Assembly: GCA_964617565.1 (NCBI GenBank)
Contig: CAZTYH010000025.1
Coordinates: 1 to 35,712 of the forward strand
Length of the DNA stretch: 35,712 bases
Reading direction: 5' to 3'
DNA from: JAKJGV01 sp964617565
GTDB lineage: Bacteria > Verrucomicrobiota > Kiritimatiellia > CAIQIC01 > JAGNIJ01
The notes under the pieces were generated by a model, which saw only the letters and a list, made by a program, of their open reading frames with translations, did not search any database and was not told the origin of the DNA. Below are positions 14,889 to 21,856 of this stretch, in pieces (the stretch's first letter is position 1; each line of letters begins with the position of its first letter). The translations under genes and the position numbers were made by a program.

Positions 14889-15527
14889 ATGAAGTCAGTC
14901 CGTAAAAAAGTGGGCCTGTTGGGCGGGACGTTCAACCCGGTGCATTTCGGGCACTTGGTGCTGGCGCGCGAGGCGATGAAGCGTTTCGGGTTGGACGAGG
15001 TTCTTTTCATTCCCTGCGCGGCCCCGCCGCACAAGCAGGCGCCCGACCTCGCATCCGGGCGTGATCGCCTTGCGATGCTGCGCGCGGCAACCCATGACGA
15101 ACCGCGTTTCAAAGTGCTGGATATCGAGTTGAAGCGGGGCGGGGTGTCCTATTCTATTGATACGCTCCGCGCGTTGAAAAAAAGCCGGCCGCGAGACCAC
15201 TTCTTTTTCATTATAGGAACGGACATGCTGGCGGAGCTTCATACGTGGCGGGATATCTACCGGTTGCTGGAGCTGTGCGAGTTTGTCACGATGGCGCGGC
15301 CGGGCATGCGAGCTTCTCGAATTCGCATCCCGCTCGATCCGCCGTGGCCGGAACGGCTCCGCGCAAACCTGTTCCGGGGGAAGCTTGTGGATATCGCCTC
15401 ACGGGATATCCGGGCGCGTGCCCGGCGCGGCTGGAGCATAGATGCTCTTGTCCCCGAAACGGTTGCGCGCTATATTCGCGCGAAAGCCCTGTACGACAGG
15501 AAGGAGATGGGAACATCGAAGCGCTGA
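14889..15527 (+). CDS. nadD: Nicotinate-nucleotide adenylyltransferase
   Basis: A 212-residue NadD. It transfers AMP from ATP to nicotinate mononucleotide, giving deamido-NAD, in NAD synthesis. The nucleotidyltransferase signature GGTFNPVHFGHL is at ~residues 12-23, with the HxGH motif (HFGH). The conserved SYSIDTLRAL and the C-terminal VPETVARYI are present. I chose ATG 14889 (MKSVRKKVG) because it gives the normal short N-terminus and has GCGAGAG upstream. GTG at 14847 and ATG at 14874 or 14877 are also possible. The TGA overlaps the rsfS start in a TGATG, so the two are translationally coupled. This nadD-rsfS pairing is common in bacteria. Confidence 0.92.
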   Translation: MKSVRKKVGLLGGTFNPVHFGHLVLAREAMKRFGLDEVLFIPCAAPPHKQAPDLASGRDRLAMLRAATHDEPRFKVLDIELKRGGVSYSIDTLRALKKSRPRDHFFFIIGTDMLAELHTWRDIYRLLELCEFVTMARPGMRASRIRIPLDPPWPERLRANLFRGKLVDIASRDIRARARRGWSIDALVPETVARYIRAKALYDRKEMGTSKR

Positions 15528-15850
15528 TGCTTGCACGAAAGGCGAAGGAAGTCCTCGAAGCCAGGAAGGCTGAAAACGTGACCATCCTGGATATGAGTGG
15601 ACTGTCTTCGGTCACCGATTATTACCTGATTGCCACCGGCCAAAATTCTCCGCATCTAAGGGCCCTCGCCGGAGAGCTGGAGATTCGTCTGAAAGCGGAA
15701 GGCACAAGGTGCTACCGCACGGCCGGCACCCCGGAAAGCGAGTGGATGGTTGCCGATTACGTAGATGTTGTCATTCATATCTTCACGGCTCGAACCCGCG
15801 AATTTTACGACCTTGAACGCCTGTGGTGCGATGCGCGCCGCGTGATGTAA
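15527..15850 (+). CDS. rsfS: Ribosomal silencing factor RsfS (Iojap family)
   Basis: A 107-residue RsfS. It binds ribosomal protein L14 on the large subunit and blocks subunit joining when nutrients are scarce. The family core is clear: VTILDMSGLSSVTDYYLIAT, then WMVADYVDVVIHIFTARTRE and FYDLERLW. The ATG at 15527-15529 overlaps the nadD stop codon. The frame is open further upstream, but that part is a shadow of nadD. A GGAAGGAG lies about 20 nt before the ATG, inside nadD, which is rather far, so coupling to nadD probably drives translation. The Na/Pi cotransporter gene starts 2 bp after its stop. Confidence 0.93.
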   Translation: MLARKAKEVLEARKAENVTILDMSGLSSVTDYYLIATGQNSPHLRALAGELEIRLKAEGTRCYRTAGTPESEWMVADYVDVVIHIFTARTREFYDLERLWCDARRVM

Positions 15851-15851
15851 C

Positions 15852-17654
15852 ATGACGATCGGCCAAGGAATATTGCTGGTCTTTACCGTGCTGGGCGGAC
15901 TGGCGCTGTTCATCTTCGGCATGAATATCATGACCGAGGGGCTGCGCCATGCCGCCGGGAGCCGGTTGCGCAAAATTCTTGCCCGGGCAGGGCACAACAA
16001 GCTGAACGGCATGATGCTCGGCATCCTGCTGGGAACAACCATCCAGACCAGCGCGGCCACAGTCATGATGGTCGGACTCATCAATGCCGGACTGATGACT
16101 CTACTGGAATCCATTCCGCCGATGCTTGGCGCGAACATCGGCACAACGCTGGCGATGCACCTGATCTCTTTCCGGTTGGGCGATTATTGCTTCATCGGAA
16201 TCAGCATCGGCATGCTGCTGTATGTGACCGGTTCAAATTCAAGAAGACGTCCGGTCGGGCAGGCGCTGCTCGGCTTCGGCTTGCTTTTTCTCGGGATGAA
16301 CATCATGAGCGGGGCGGTGCGCCCGTACCGCGAAGTCATGGCGCCTTTCCTCGTGGGGATAGACGGCGCGACATGGAAGGGCATGCTGGTGGGTGTTGGC
16401 GTTTCCACCGCCATTACGGCGATCATTCAGAGCAGTGGCGGGATGATCGCGATGGTCTTCGCCCTGATATCCGCAGGCGTAATCACCAGCCTGGAGCAAG
16501 CCTATCCGATCATTATCGGCGCGAATGTCGGTACATGCATCACGGCCTTGCTCGGCAGTATTGGAACTAATGTGGAGGCGCGGCGCTCGGCGATATCCCA
16601 TCTGACATTCAACCTGATGAGCGCCGTCTTCGGGATTCTCACAGCCGGCCTTTTTTATCGTTTCATACCCCATACGGCGGGCGATTTGATTCATCAAACA
16701 GCCAATGCGAATACGATCAAGATGTTGCTCAGTGTACTCATCATTATCCCATTCATACAGACGCACGCGTGGCTGGTGCGACGGCTCGTTCCCGCGCGGG
16801 AGCCGCCTCCGGAGCCGACGTTCCTGGATCAAGAGCTGCTAAAGATGCCGGAAGATGCGCTGGCGGCGGCTTTGCGCGAGTTGCGTCGTGTAACGAATAT
16901 CTGCGTGACGAGCATGCAATTGGATGCGGAATTGATTATCCGAGACGATCGCCGTCAGATGGGGTGCCTGACACGCAACGAGCAGGCCGTTGACGATATC
17001 AAGCTCGCGGTGCGCGATTACCTCAGGGAGTTGACGCACCGTTATCTTTCCCGGCGGCAGGCGATCCTGATCCAGTACCTGAACCGCATCATAGTCAATA
17101 TCGAGCGGATACACGATCATATCGAAATGATCGGAGCGCTTTCCGCGCAGCGGCATGCAATTCCTGACGCGCGGTTCACGCGCGAGGGATTGAACCTGTT
17201 GTACGAGGTATATGACACAACCTTGAGAACGTTGAATCTGCTGGCGGCATCGTTCCAGTCTCCGGAGCCCGACTTCGATGCGTCCGCGCGCGCCGTGCTT
17301 GCCGCACGCGATGAGCATGTCAAGCACAGTCATCGCGTGCTGGCCGAATTCACGGAAAAAATATCCAACCACGAATATCCGGCGATCTCGGGTGTCTTCT
17401 TCACGGAATACGTCAGCGCGTTCGACCGGATTGTGCGTCATTGCAAGGTGATCGCATTGGATGAGGTTCAGCCTGACTTCCGTCTGAAGCCGAGCAAGTT
17501 TTCACGCAAGGCGGATCCAGCTCCTGTTTTCGAGGCGCCCGAGTTAGTGGACCAGGACTTGTATCTTGAGTGGGTGCGCCGCGAGCGGTTTGGCATGGTG
17601 AAGGCGGAGCCCGAACATCAAGACCCCGGCGCCGGTGAATCGGGGAAGGCTTGA
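15852..17654 (+). CDS. Na/Pi cotransporter family protein with PhoU-like tail
   Basis: A 600-residue inner-membrane protein of the NptA/Na-phosphate cotransporter family. Residues ~1-315 hold the two inverted Na_Pi_cotrans repeats. The QSS-type motifs are visible as TTIQTSAATVMMVG and AIIQSSGGMIAMVF, each followed by an ANxGT motif (LGANIGTTL, GANVGTCIT). Residues ~330-560 are helical and PhoU-like, rich in charged residues, and probably cytoplasmic. Members import phosphate with sodium. Some members with PhoU tails have regulatory or export roles, so direction and substrate are not certain. It begins immediately after rsfS, which suggests one transcript with nadD and rsfS. It converges with the 17662 gene with a 7-bp gap. 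Confidence 0.88.
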   Translation: MTIGQGILLVFTVLGGLALFIFGMNIMTEGLRHAAGSRLRKILARAGHNKLNGMMLGILLGTTIQTSAATVMMVGLINAGLMTLLESIPPMLGANIGTTLAMHLISFRLGDYCFIGISIGMLLYVTGSNSRRRPVGQALLGFGLLFLGMNIMSGAVRPYREVMAPFLVGIDGATWKGMLVGVGVSTAITAIIQSSGGMIAMVFALISAGVITSLEQAYPIIIGANVGTCITALLGSIGTNVEARRSAISHLTFNLMSAVFGILTAGLFYRFIPHTAGDLIHQTANANTIKMLLSVLIIIPFIQTHAWLVRRLVPAREPPPEPTFLDQELLKMPEDALAAALRELRRVTNICVTSMQLDAELIIRDDRRQMGCLTRNEQAVDDIKLAVRDYLRELTHRYLSRRQAILIQYLNRIIVNIERIHDHIEMIGALSAQRHAIPDARFTREGLNLLYEVYDTTLRTLNLLAASFQSPEPDFDASARAVLAARDEHVKHSHRVLAEFTEKISNHEYPAISGVFFTEYVSAFDRIVRHCKVIALDEVQPDFRLKPSKFSRKADPAPVFEAPELVDQDLYLEWVRRERFGMVKAEPEHQDPGAGESGKA

Positions 17655-17661
17655 GGCTTTT

Positions 17662-18423
17662 TTATTCCCGTTCGATTGCTTCGCCGGTCGTCAATTCGCG
17701 GAAGCGAATTTCGATGACGGAGTCCCTCATGGCCTGACGATCCGAGAGATTTTTCCGGAGGCGCTCCAGGTCCTTTTCCATTCGCTCGATATGCTTGAGC
17801 CGGGTCTGGCCGCGAAGATCGAAGAGCTGAGTCAGTATTTCACGGATAGGCCCCGCGAGTTTCTGTTGTTCTGCCGGATCATTGGCCGCGCGATAGGCCA
17901 AAACGAGTTCGTTCAGTTCGCCTTGCAACCTGTTATACTCGGGATTCGACGGCTCGCCTTCGGGTCCCGGCGGAAATGGAGGTCCGAATCGGCGTCGCTG
18001 TTGCTGTGGCCGGTCCTGCTCCGGGCCTGGCTCGGGAGGGAAGCTGAATCCTTCAATGAATTCTCGTCGTTGCTCCTCCGGCATTTCGTTGACGGCTTGC
18101 ATGATTCGGGGAAACCGGCGCAAACGGATCATGCCCCGCTCATACTTCAACGCCTGGTGAAGCTGTTGACGAAAAGCGCGGGGATCCTCGCGGCGCAATT
18201 GCTGGAGCCGCTCAAATTCGGCCGGATTTTCCCGGCGGAGATTTTCCATCCACCGCATGGGGGGGGACTGCGGCTCGAAGTCCGGTGGTGCGAATGGGTG
18301 CTGTTGAGGTGGGGGCAACAGGTCCGGCCCCTCTTCATCGAACGAAGGCCCGTGATGCGGCCCCTGGGCTGCGGCGGACAGGACAAAGCCTGCCGCAAAA
18401 AGCATGATAGCCAGACGTTTCAT
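17662..18423 (-). CDS. Pro/Gln/Arg-rich periplasmic protein of ECF operon
   Basis: A 253-residue secreted protein with a signal peptide (MKRLAIMLFAAGFVLSAAAQ). The mature part is Pro- and Gln-rich near the N-terminus, then mostly helical and charged. It contains ERLQQLRREDPRAFRQQLHQ, a PPGPEG-type low-complexity patch, and a long C-terminal helix (LKHIERMEKDLERLRKNLS). The overall look resembles periplasmic sensor or chaperone proteins such as the Spy/CpxP or CnrX types, but I see no diagnostic motif. Its ATG overlaps the anti-sigma stop codon by 4 bp. It is the last gene of the sigma/anti-sigma operon, so a role in sensing or in the response is likely. That is inference from position. Confidence 0.6.
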   Translation of the reverse strand: MKRLAIMLFAAGFVLSAAAQGPHHGPSFDEEGPDLLPPPQQHPFAPPDFEPQSPPMRWMENLRRENPAEFERLQQLRREDPRAFRQQLHQALKYERGMIRLRRFPRIMQAVNEMPEEQRREFIEGFSFPPEPGPEQDRPQQQRRRFGPPFPPGPEGEPSNPEYNRLQGELNELVLAYRAANDPAEQQKLAGPIREILTQLFDLRGQTRLKHIERMEKDLERLRKNLSDRQAMRDSVIEIRFRELTTGEAIERE

Positions 18424-18977
18424 ATTTGCATTCCCTCCAGTTCCAGGAGTTCGCGCGCCAACCGCTCAATTTCATCGAGTTCCGACGCGTCCCCGTTGCT
18501 CCATTCTTTTGCCGCTGTCGCCAGCATGTTGCTGAGTTCATCCAATTCTTCATCAAAGCCATCATCCCAGGCGAGCGCCGACCGGGTTTCCATCACCGCG
18601 GTTTCGGCGCCTTGTCGTGACGGATGCAGGACGGGTGAAATCACTGCGAAGAAAGCGATGAAAAGAAGGATGCTCAGTCCGGCGTAGAGCAGGGCGGGTC
18701 TCCATTGCCGGAGCAGCGGCTCACGGCTCGGGCGGAAACGAAATTCCTCGCTCCGGGAAACTTCCCGGCGGGCGAACGAAAGAATGTTCTCGATTTGAGC
18801 CGAATCCGGATCGGCCGTCAGTGTCCGGGCCGCATCGGTGACGATGAGCGTTTCTTCCTTGAACTTACGGCATTCCGCGCAGCCTGCAATGTGTCGCTTC
18901 AAAAGGGCTCGTTGGATCGCGCCGAGTTCCCCGCTCTGTTCGAGCAGGATGCGATTCCTGTATGTCTTGCAGCTCAT
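18420..18977 (-). CDS. Membrane anti-sigma factor with zinc-binding N-terminus
   Basis: A 185-residue anti-sigma factor. The ZAS-type zinc motif H29-x3-C33-x2-C36 (RHIAGCAECRKF) is in the N-terminal cytoplasmic part. One transmembrane segment lies at ~93-115 (LLYAGLSILLFIAFFAVI). The C-terminal ~65 residues would be periplasmic and are very acidic (WDDGFDEELDEL, ELDEIERLARELLEL). Proteins of this layout hold an ECF sigma factor at the membrane until a signal leads to release. The gene overlaps the sigma factor gene by 4 bp upstream and the periplasmic protein gene by 4 bp downstream, so all three are coupled. Confidence 0.85.
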   Translation of the reverse strand: MSCKTYRNRILLEQSGELGAIQRALLKRHIAGCAECRKFKEETLIVTDAARTLTADPDSAQIENILSFARREVSRSEEFRFRPSREPLLRQWRPALLYAGLSILLFIAFFAVISPVLHPSRQGAETAVMETRSALAWDDGFDEELDELSNMLATAAKEWSNGDASELDEIERLARELLELEGMQI

Positions 18978-19561
18978 GTGGCGGCTCCTTTCAGCGCGGC
19001 GTAATCATCCTGCAGCAAATGCCTCAGCTTGTTCAACGCATACTGCATTCGCGCCAGCGCGGTGTTGATCGAAGTCTGCTGTATCTTCGAGATATCCTTG
19101 AAGGAGAGGCCGGCCTGCGTACGAAGCAGAAACACTTCTTTCTGCTCGAGCGGCAATTGTTCCACCGCCCGGAGAATCCGCGCGCCGAGTTCCCGTTCCG
19201 CGACCTCGGAATCGGGGCCGGGCGCCGGGTCCGCCAGGCGGGTCTCGATGGGGTTCTCCGCTTCGTCGTCGGTCCGCGGCATGAGCGTCTCCATCGGCCG
19301 TCTTTTGCGCACGCGGTCAATGACGAGATTATGCGCAATGCGGAAAAGCCAGCTCACGAAACTCTTGTCGCGATAGGAGCTCATGTTGCGGATCGCGCGG
19401 ACCCAGACTTCCTGAAAGATGTCGTCCGCGTCGTCGCGTCCCTCCGTCATCCTGAGAATGAACCCGAATAGCGGTTTCCGGTAGCGTTCCACCAGCATGG
19501 CGAGCGCTTCCACGCTGCCCCTGCGATACTCGGCAAGCCATGTCCGGTCATCCGTTTCCAT
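18974..19561 (-). CDS. ECF-type RNA polymerase sigma factor
   Basis: A 195-residue ECF (RpoE-like) sigma factor. Region 2 is clear: LVERYRKPLFGFILRMTEGR, DADDIFQEVWVRAIRN, FVSWLFRIAHNLVIDRVRKR. Region 4 contains LEQKEVFLLRTQAGLSFKDI and NTALARMQYALNKLR, the promoter -35 binding helices. I chose ATG 19561 (METDDRTW) because AAGGA lies 6 nt upstream; an in-frame ATG at 19591 is an alternative. It heads a three-gene operon with its anti-sigma factor and a periplasmic protein. Such operons usually control their own transcription, but I could not find a convincing ECF promoter upstream. Confidence 0.93.
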   Translation of the reverse strand: METDDRTWLAEYRRGSVEALAMLVERYRKPLFGFILRMTEGRDDADDIFQEVWVRAIRNMSSYRDKSFVSWLFRIAHNLVIDRVRKRRPMETLMPRTDDEAENPIETRLADPAPGPDSEVAERELGARILRAVEQLPLEQKEVFLLRTQAGLSFKDISKIQQTSINTALARMQYALNKLRHLLQDDYAALKGAAT

Positions 19562-19567
19562 CGTTTG

Positions 19568-19572
19568 TCCTT
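19568..19572 (-). promoter_or_regulatory. Ribosome-binding site supporting the 19561 sigma-factor start
   Basis: AAGGA on the minus strand lies 6 nt before the ATG at 19561. A weaker AGGG precedes the alternative ATG at 19591, so the longer form is not excluded. Confidence 0.55.
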
Positions 19573-19620
19573 CATGGACGAACCGCTCCATTCATCCCTA
19601 TAACGGATGGGGGGCGGCTT

Positions 19621-20064
19621 TTATTGCAGGTTCAGCTCCTTTTCGCTTATCCCGTACAGTTTTTTGGCGCAATCCGGGCAGATGCAGTGAGAGAAATCGG
19701 CTTCGGAATGCTCGCGGACATATTCCTCGATCTGCTGCCAGTAGCCCTTGTCGTCCCGCACTTTCTTGCAGGCCGCGCAGATCGGAAGCAACCCGCGCAA
19801 TACGCGGACCTGTGCGATGGACTCCGTGAGTCGGCGATTCGTTTCACGGAGGTTTTCCTCCACCGCGCGCTCGTATGCGAGTTTCTGGATGTTGATATCG
19901 AGCAGGACGCCTGCCGCGAGCAGCAGGAAGGCGACGATCACGTCCACGTAAAACTTGTCGGCGGGCACGAGTACATAAAAGTCGCCGATCTTGTTCACCG
20001 CGAGGACCGCGAGCGCGAGCAGGACCCCGGCGATGGTAAAAAGCCATTTTCTAAAAAAGATCAT
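19621..20064 (-). CDS. Two-TM protein with Cys-rich CxxC/HCxCxxC C-terminal motif
   Basis: A 147-residue membrane protein. Two transmembrane segments lie at ~6-24 and ~37-56, followed by a coiled-coil linker (AYERAVEENLRETNRRLTES). The C-terminal block LLPICAACKKVRDDKGYW, then IEEYVREHSEADFSH, then CICPDCAKKLY carries C96, C99, C127, C129, C132 and H126. I know this block as the tail of many sensor proteins and response regulators, mainly in delta-proteobacteria; its function is not established. The Cys/His set suggests metal or redox binding. The start at 20064 is supported by GGGAGAG about 6 nt upstream. The frame extends to 20283 but that part is a shadow of the next gene. It is co-oriented with the sigma operon downstream. 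Confidence 0.7.
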   Translation of the reverse strand: MIFFRKWLFTIAGVLLALAVLAVNKIGDFYVLVPADKFYVDVIVAFLLLAAGVLLDINIQKLAYERAVEENLRETNRRLTESIAQVRVLRGLLPICAACKKVRDDKGYWQQIEEYVREHSEADFSHCICPDCAKKLYGISEKELNLQ

Positions 20065-20123
20065 ATCGCTCTCCCATCTTTGCCGCGTCCGGCGGCCCGT
20101 TCCAATGCCTGGAAAACAGGCTA

Positions 20124-20849
20124 TCATTTTTTCCAATGTCTGGAAATTTCCGGAATCCATGCCGCGAAGAAATCCCAGGCCTTGCGCGCGATCGCCGCGC
20201 AGAAAACGAAAGCCGTCATTATCTCGTTGCCGAGTTCGGTTCCGAAACCGGTGAGGGTGGGGGAAGCGATCATTACGATCCACAGCGCGATGCCGAGCAC
20301 GTTCATCAGGTAGATCAGCGCATAGGAAAAGAGGCGCCCATTTTCATGGATATCCGGCTGGTGTTCGAGCAGTGTGCTGATGGTGAACGTCAGGTGAAAA
20401 CCCCACGTGAGACCTATGAGTCCCAGCCAGAAGGGTTCGTACACGTGCAGATCGAGGAAGAGTCCCAAGGCATGATAGGCCAGAATGACAAGCACGGTGT
20501 AGAGCGGAAAAAAATAGGGCGCGAGTTCGATCAGGAAATTGCTTTTCGAGAGGGTGACGCTGCCGCCCTGTTTCGATATCCGGAGCTTCTTGATGCGCGC
20601 GCCCATGACCCATCCCCAGAGCGCGTGGGTCAGTTCATGGGCAAAGACATAGCTGCGGACCGGGCGGGACATGGACAGGTAGAGGAAGACCCAGAACAGG
20701 AATCCGATGATCAACCCGCGCACGGACCAGGGGATGGCAGCGGCGGAATCGGGCTGAATGGACCGCAGGAGCGTGACCAGCGTCGTGGTTGCCGCATAGC
20801 AGAAGGGGAGCAGCAAGAGCCCTGCAAGGAACTTGATAAACTTGTCCAC
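20124..20849 (-). CDS. Polytopic membrane HExxH (M50-like) metalloprotease-like protein
   Basis: A 241-residue integral membrane protein with about six hydrophobic segments. The zinc-protease motif H71-E-L-T-H75 (YVFAHELTHALWGW) lies after the second segment, as expected for intramembrane M50-type proteases. The part ISKQGGSVTLSKSNFLIELAPYFFPLY is typical of this small M50-like group. No classic NPDG or DGG motif is visible; QPD in LLEHQPDIHENG could supply a third zinc ligand, but that is a guess. It has no PDZ or CBS domain. Substrate unknown. It lies upstream of the 2-TM Cys-motif gene with a 59-bp gap and diverges from rpsT. Confidence 0.7.
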   Translation of the reverse strand: MDKFIKFLAGLLLLPFCYAATTTLVTLLRSIQPDSAAAIPWSVRGLIIGFLFWVFLYLSMSRPVRSYVFAHELTHALWGWVMGARIKKLRISKQGGSVTLSKSNFLIELAPYFFPLYTVLVILAYHALGLFLDLHVYEPFWLGLIGLTWGFHLTFTISTLLEHQPDIHENGRLFSYALIYLMNVLGIALWIVMIASPTLTGFGTELGNEIMTAFVFCAAIARKAWDFFAAWIPEISRHWKK

Positions 20850-20876
20850 CGTTTGGATCGAATAATAATAACAGGG

Positions 20877-20904
20877 TTGACTTCAACTTTCGCGCGGCTA
20901 GTAT
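20877..20904 (+). promoter_or_regulatory. Sigma-70 promoter of rpsT
   Basis: TTGACT at 20877-20882 and TAGTAT at 20899-20904 are separated by 16 bp. Both hexamers match the housekeeping consensus at five and four positions. They lie about 95 bp before the rpsT start, fitting a strong ribosomal-protein promoter. Confidence 0.65.
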
Positions 20905-20998
20905 TGCACCACTTTTTCGGGCCGGGATCAACAGCGTAAGCCGCTAATCCCGACCGCCGCCGGTTCAGGCGGGAGAATGAAACACGGGAGTCAAGAGA

Positions 20999-21259
20999 AT
21001 GCCGACACTTAAGAGTGCTGAAAAGAGAATGCGAACATCCGAGAATTCCCGCCAGAAGAATGTGGCGGTACGGACTCGCATCAAAACCGCTCGCGCCGCG
21101 CTTTTCAATGCGATCCAGCAGAAGAATCGGGACGTGGCGGAGAAGGCCTATCGCGCGTATTGCTCGCTGCTCGACAAGAGCGCCAAGGTGGGCGTGATCA
21201 CGAAGAACACGGCCGTCCGACGGAAAGGGCGCGCGGCAAACCAGGTGCGCGCAATCTAG
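20999..21259 (+). CDS. rpsT: 30S ribosomal protein S20
   Basis: An 86-residue ribosomal protein S20, normal length. It binds 16S rRNA early in small-subunit assembly. Typical features are the lysine/arginine-rich N-terminal helix (LKSAEKRMRTSENSRQKN), the central helix (RTRIKTARAALFNAI) and the C-terminal GVITKNTAVRRKGRAA. The ATG at 20999 has GGAG 8 nt upstream. It has its own promoter (20877-20904) and a rho-independent terminator (21288-21320), so it is a single-gene unit. Confidence 0.97.
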   Translation: MPTLKSAEKRMRTSENSRQKNVAVRTRIKTARAALFNAIQQKNRDVAEKAYRAYCSLLDKSAKVGVITKNTAVRRKGRAANQVRAI

Positions 21260-21287
21260 GATCGAAGCCGCCAGGACATTTGGGGAG

Positions 21288-21320
21288 CCGCCGATGCGAC
21301 GCGTCGGCGGTTTTCTTTTT
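21288..21320 (+). terminator. Rho-independent terminator of rpsT
   Basis: CCGCCGA (21288-21294) pairs with TCGGCGG (21304-21310) over a 9-nt loop and is followed by TTTTCTTTTT. It lies 28 bp after the rpsT stop codon. This is a typical intrinsic terminator and may also help separate rpsT from the convergent lptE. Confidence 0.85.
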
Positions 21321-21331
21321 GAACGGTTTTT

Positions 21332-21856
21332 CTACCACGCTTCAACCACAGCCGGAACGATGCGGCTGCCGAGATCACGAACGGCGGCGGGAAGCCCACG
21401 GGCCTTGGAAGAGGTGAAATCGCCCGCGACATCGAAAGTGGATTCGCCCTGAATCAGCGGGTTCTCCGCAATGACTGCGCCGGTCTTGGAATTCGTCAGG
21501 AGAACGCGCGCGGAAATAAGCAGCCGGTATTCATTTGCCGCGGTACGGCGCACCGTATCGTACGTGATGGGCTCGAGCTGGTATCCCACGATTGTAACCT
21601 TGAGGATCGAGTCGGCGATTTCGGGAGATCCGGCAAGACGCAGGGACCCGTCAATCTGCAGGGCCTGAACGGTGGCGCGCGTGGCGTCAATTTCGATGAA
21701 CGGCTCGTCCGTTTCGTTCAGGAACGTGGGGACGTAAACCGTGCGGATTTCAGGCGGCAACATGGACCCCAGCTTGTACGTTGCGCAACCGGACAGCGTG
21801 AGGCCGATCAGGGCCGCGGAAAGAACGAAAGAAAGGGCGGCGAGTTTATTTTTCAT
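21332..21856 (-). CDS. lptE: LPS-assembly lipoprotein LptE-like
   Basis: A 174-residue lipoprotein. The signal ends in the lipobox LSGC, with C24 lipidated (GLTLSGCATYKLG). The remainder fits the LptE fold seen in Verrucomicrobia-type genomes: EIRTVYVPTFLNETDEPFIE, then ADSILKVTIVGYQLEPITYD, then EYRLLISARVLL. LptE plugs the LptD barrel and delivers lipopolysaccharide to the outer leaflet of the outer membrane. The gene overlaps the bamD end by 11 bp (21846-21856), so the two are likely co-transcribed. Sequence in this family is variable, so the call rests on lipobox, size and the strand pattern. Confidence 0.75.
   Translation of the reverse strand: MKNKLAALSFVLSAALIGLTLSGCATYKLGSMLPPEIRTVYVPTFLNETDEPFIEIDATRATVQALQIDGSLRLAGSPEIADSILKVTIVGYQLEPITYDTVRRTAANEYRLLISARVLLTNSKTGAVIAENPLIQGESTFDVAGDFTSSKARGLPAAVRDLGSRIVPAVVEAW

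Noticed and set aside
17635..18687. 350-codon open frame on the plus strand
   Set aside because: It is antisense to the anti-sigma and periplasmic protein genes, whose ATGA overlaps and domains show they are the real genes.
19562..19620. ECF-type autoregulatory promoter upstream of the sigma gene
   Set aside because: A GAACC word is present, but no matching -10 element lies at 16-17 bp.
20136..20939. 267-codon open frame on the plus strand
   Set aside because: It is antisense to the HExxH membrane protein, has a charged low-complexity composition and runs into the rpsT promoter.
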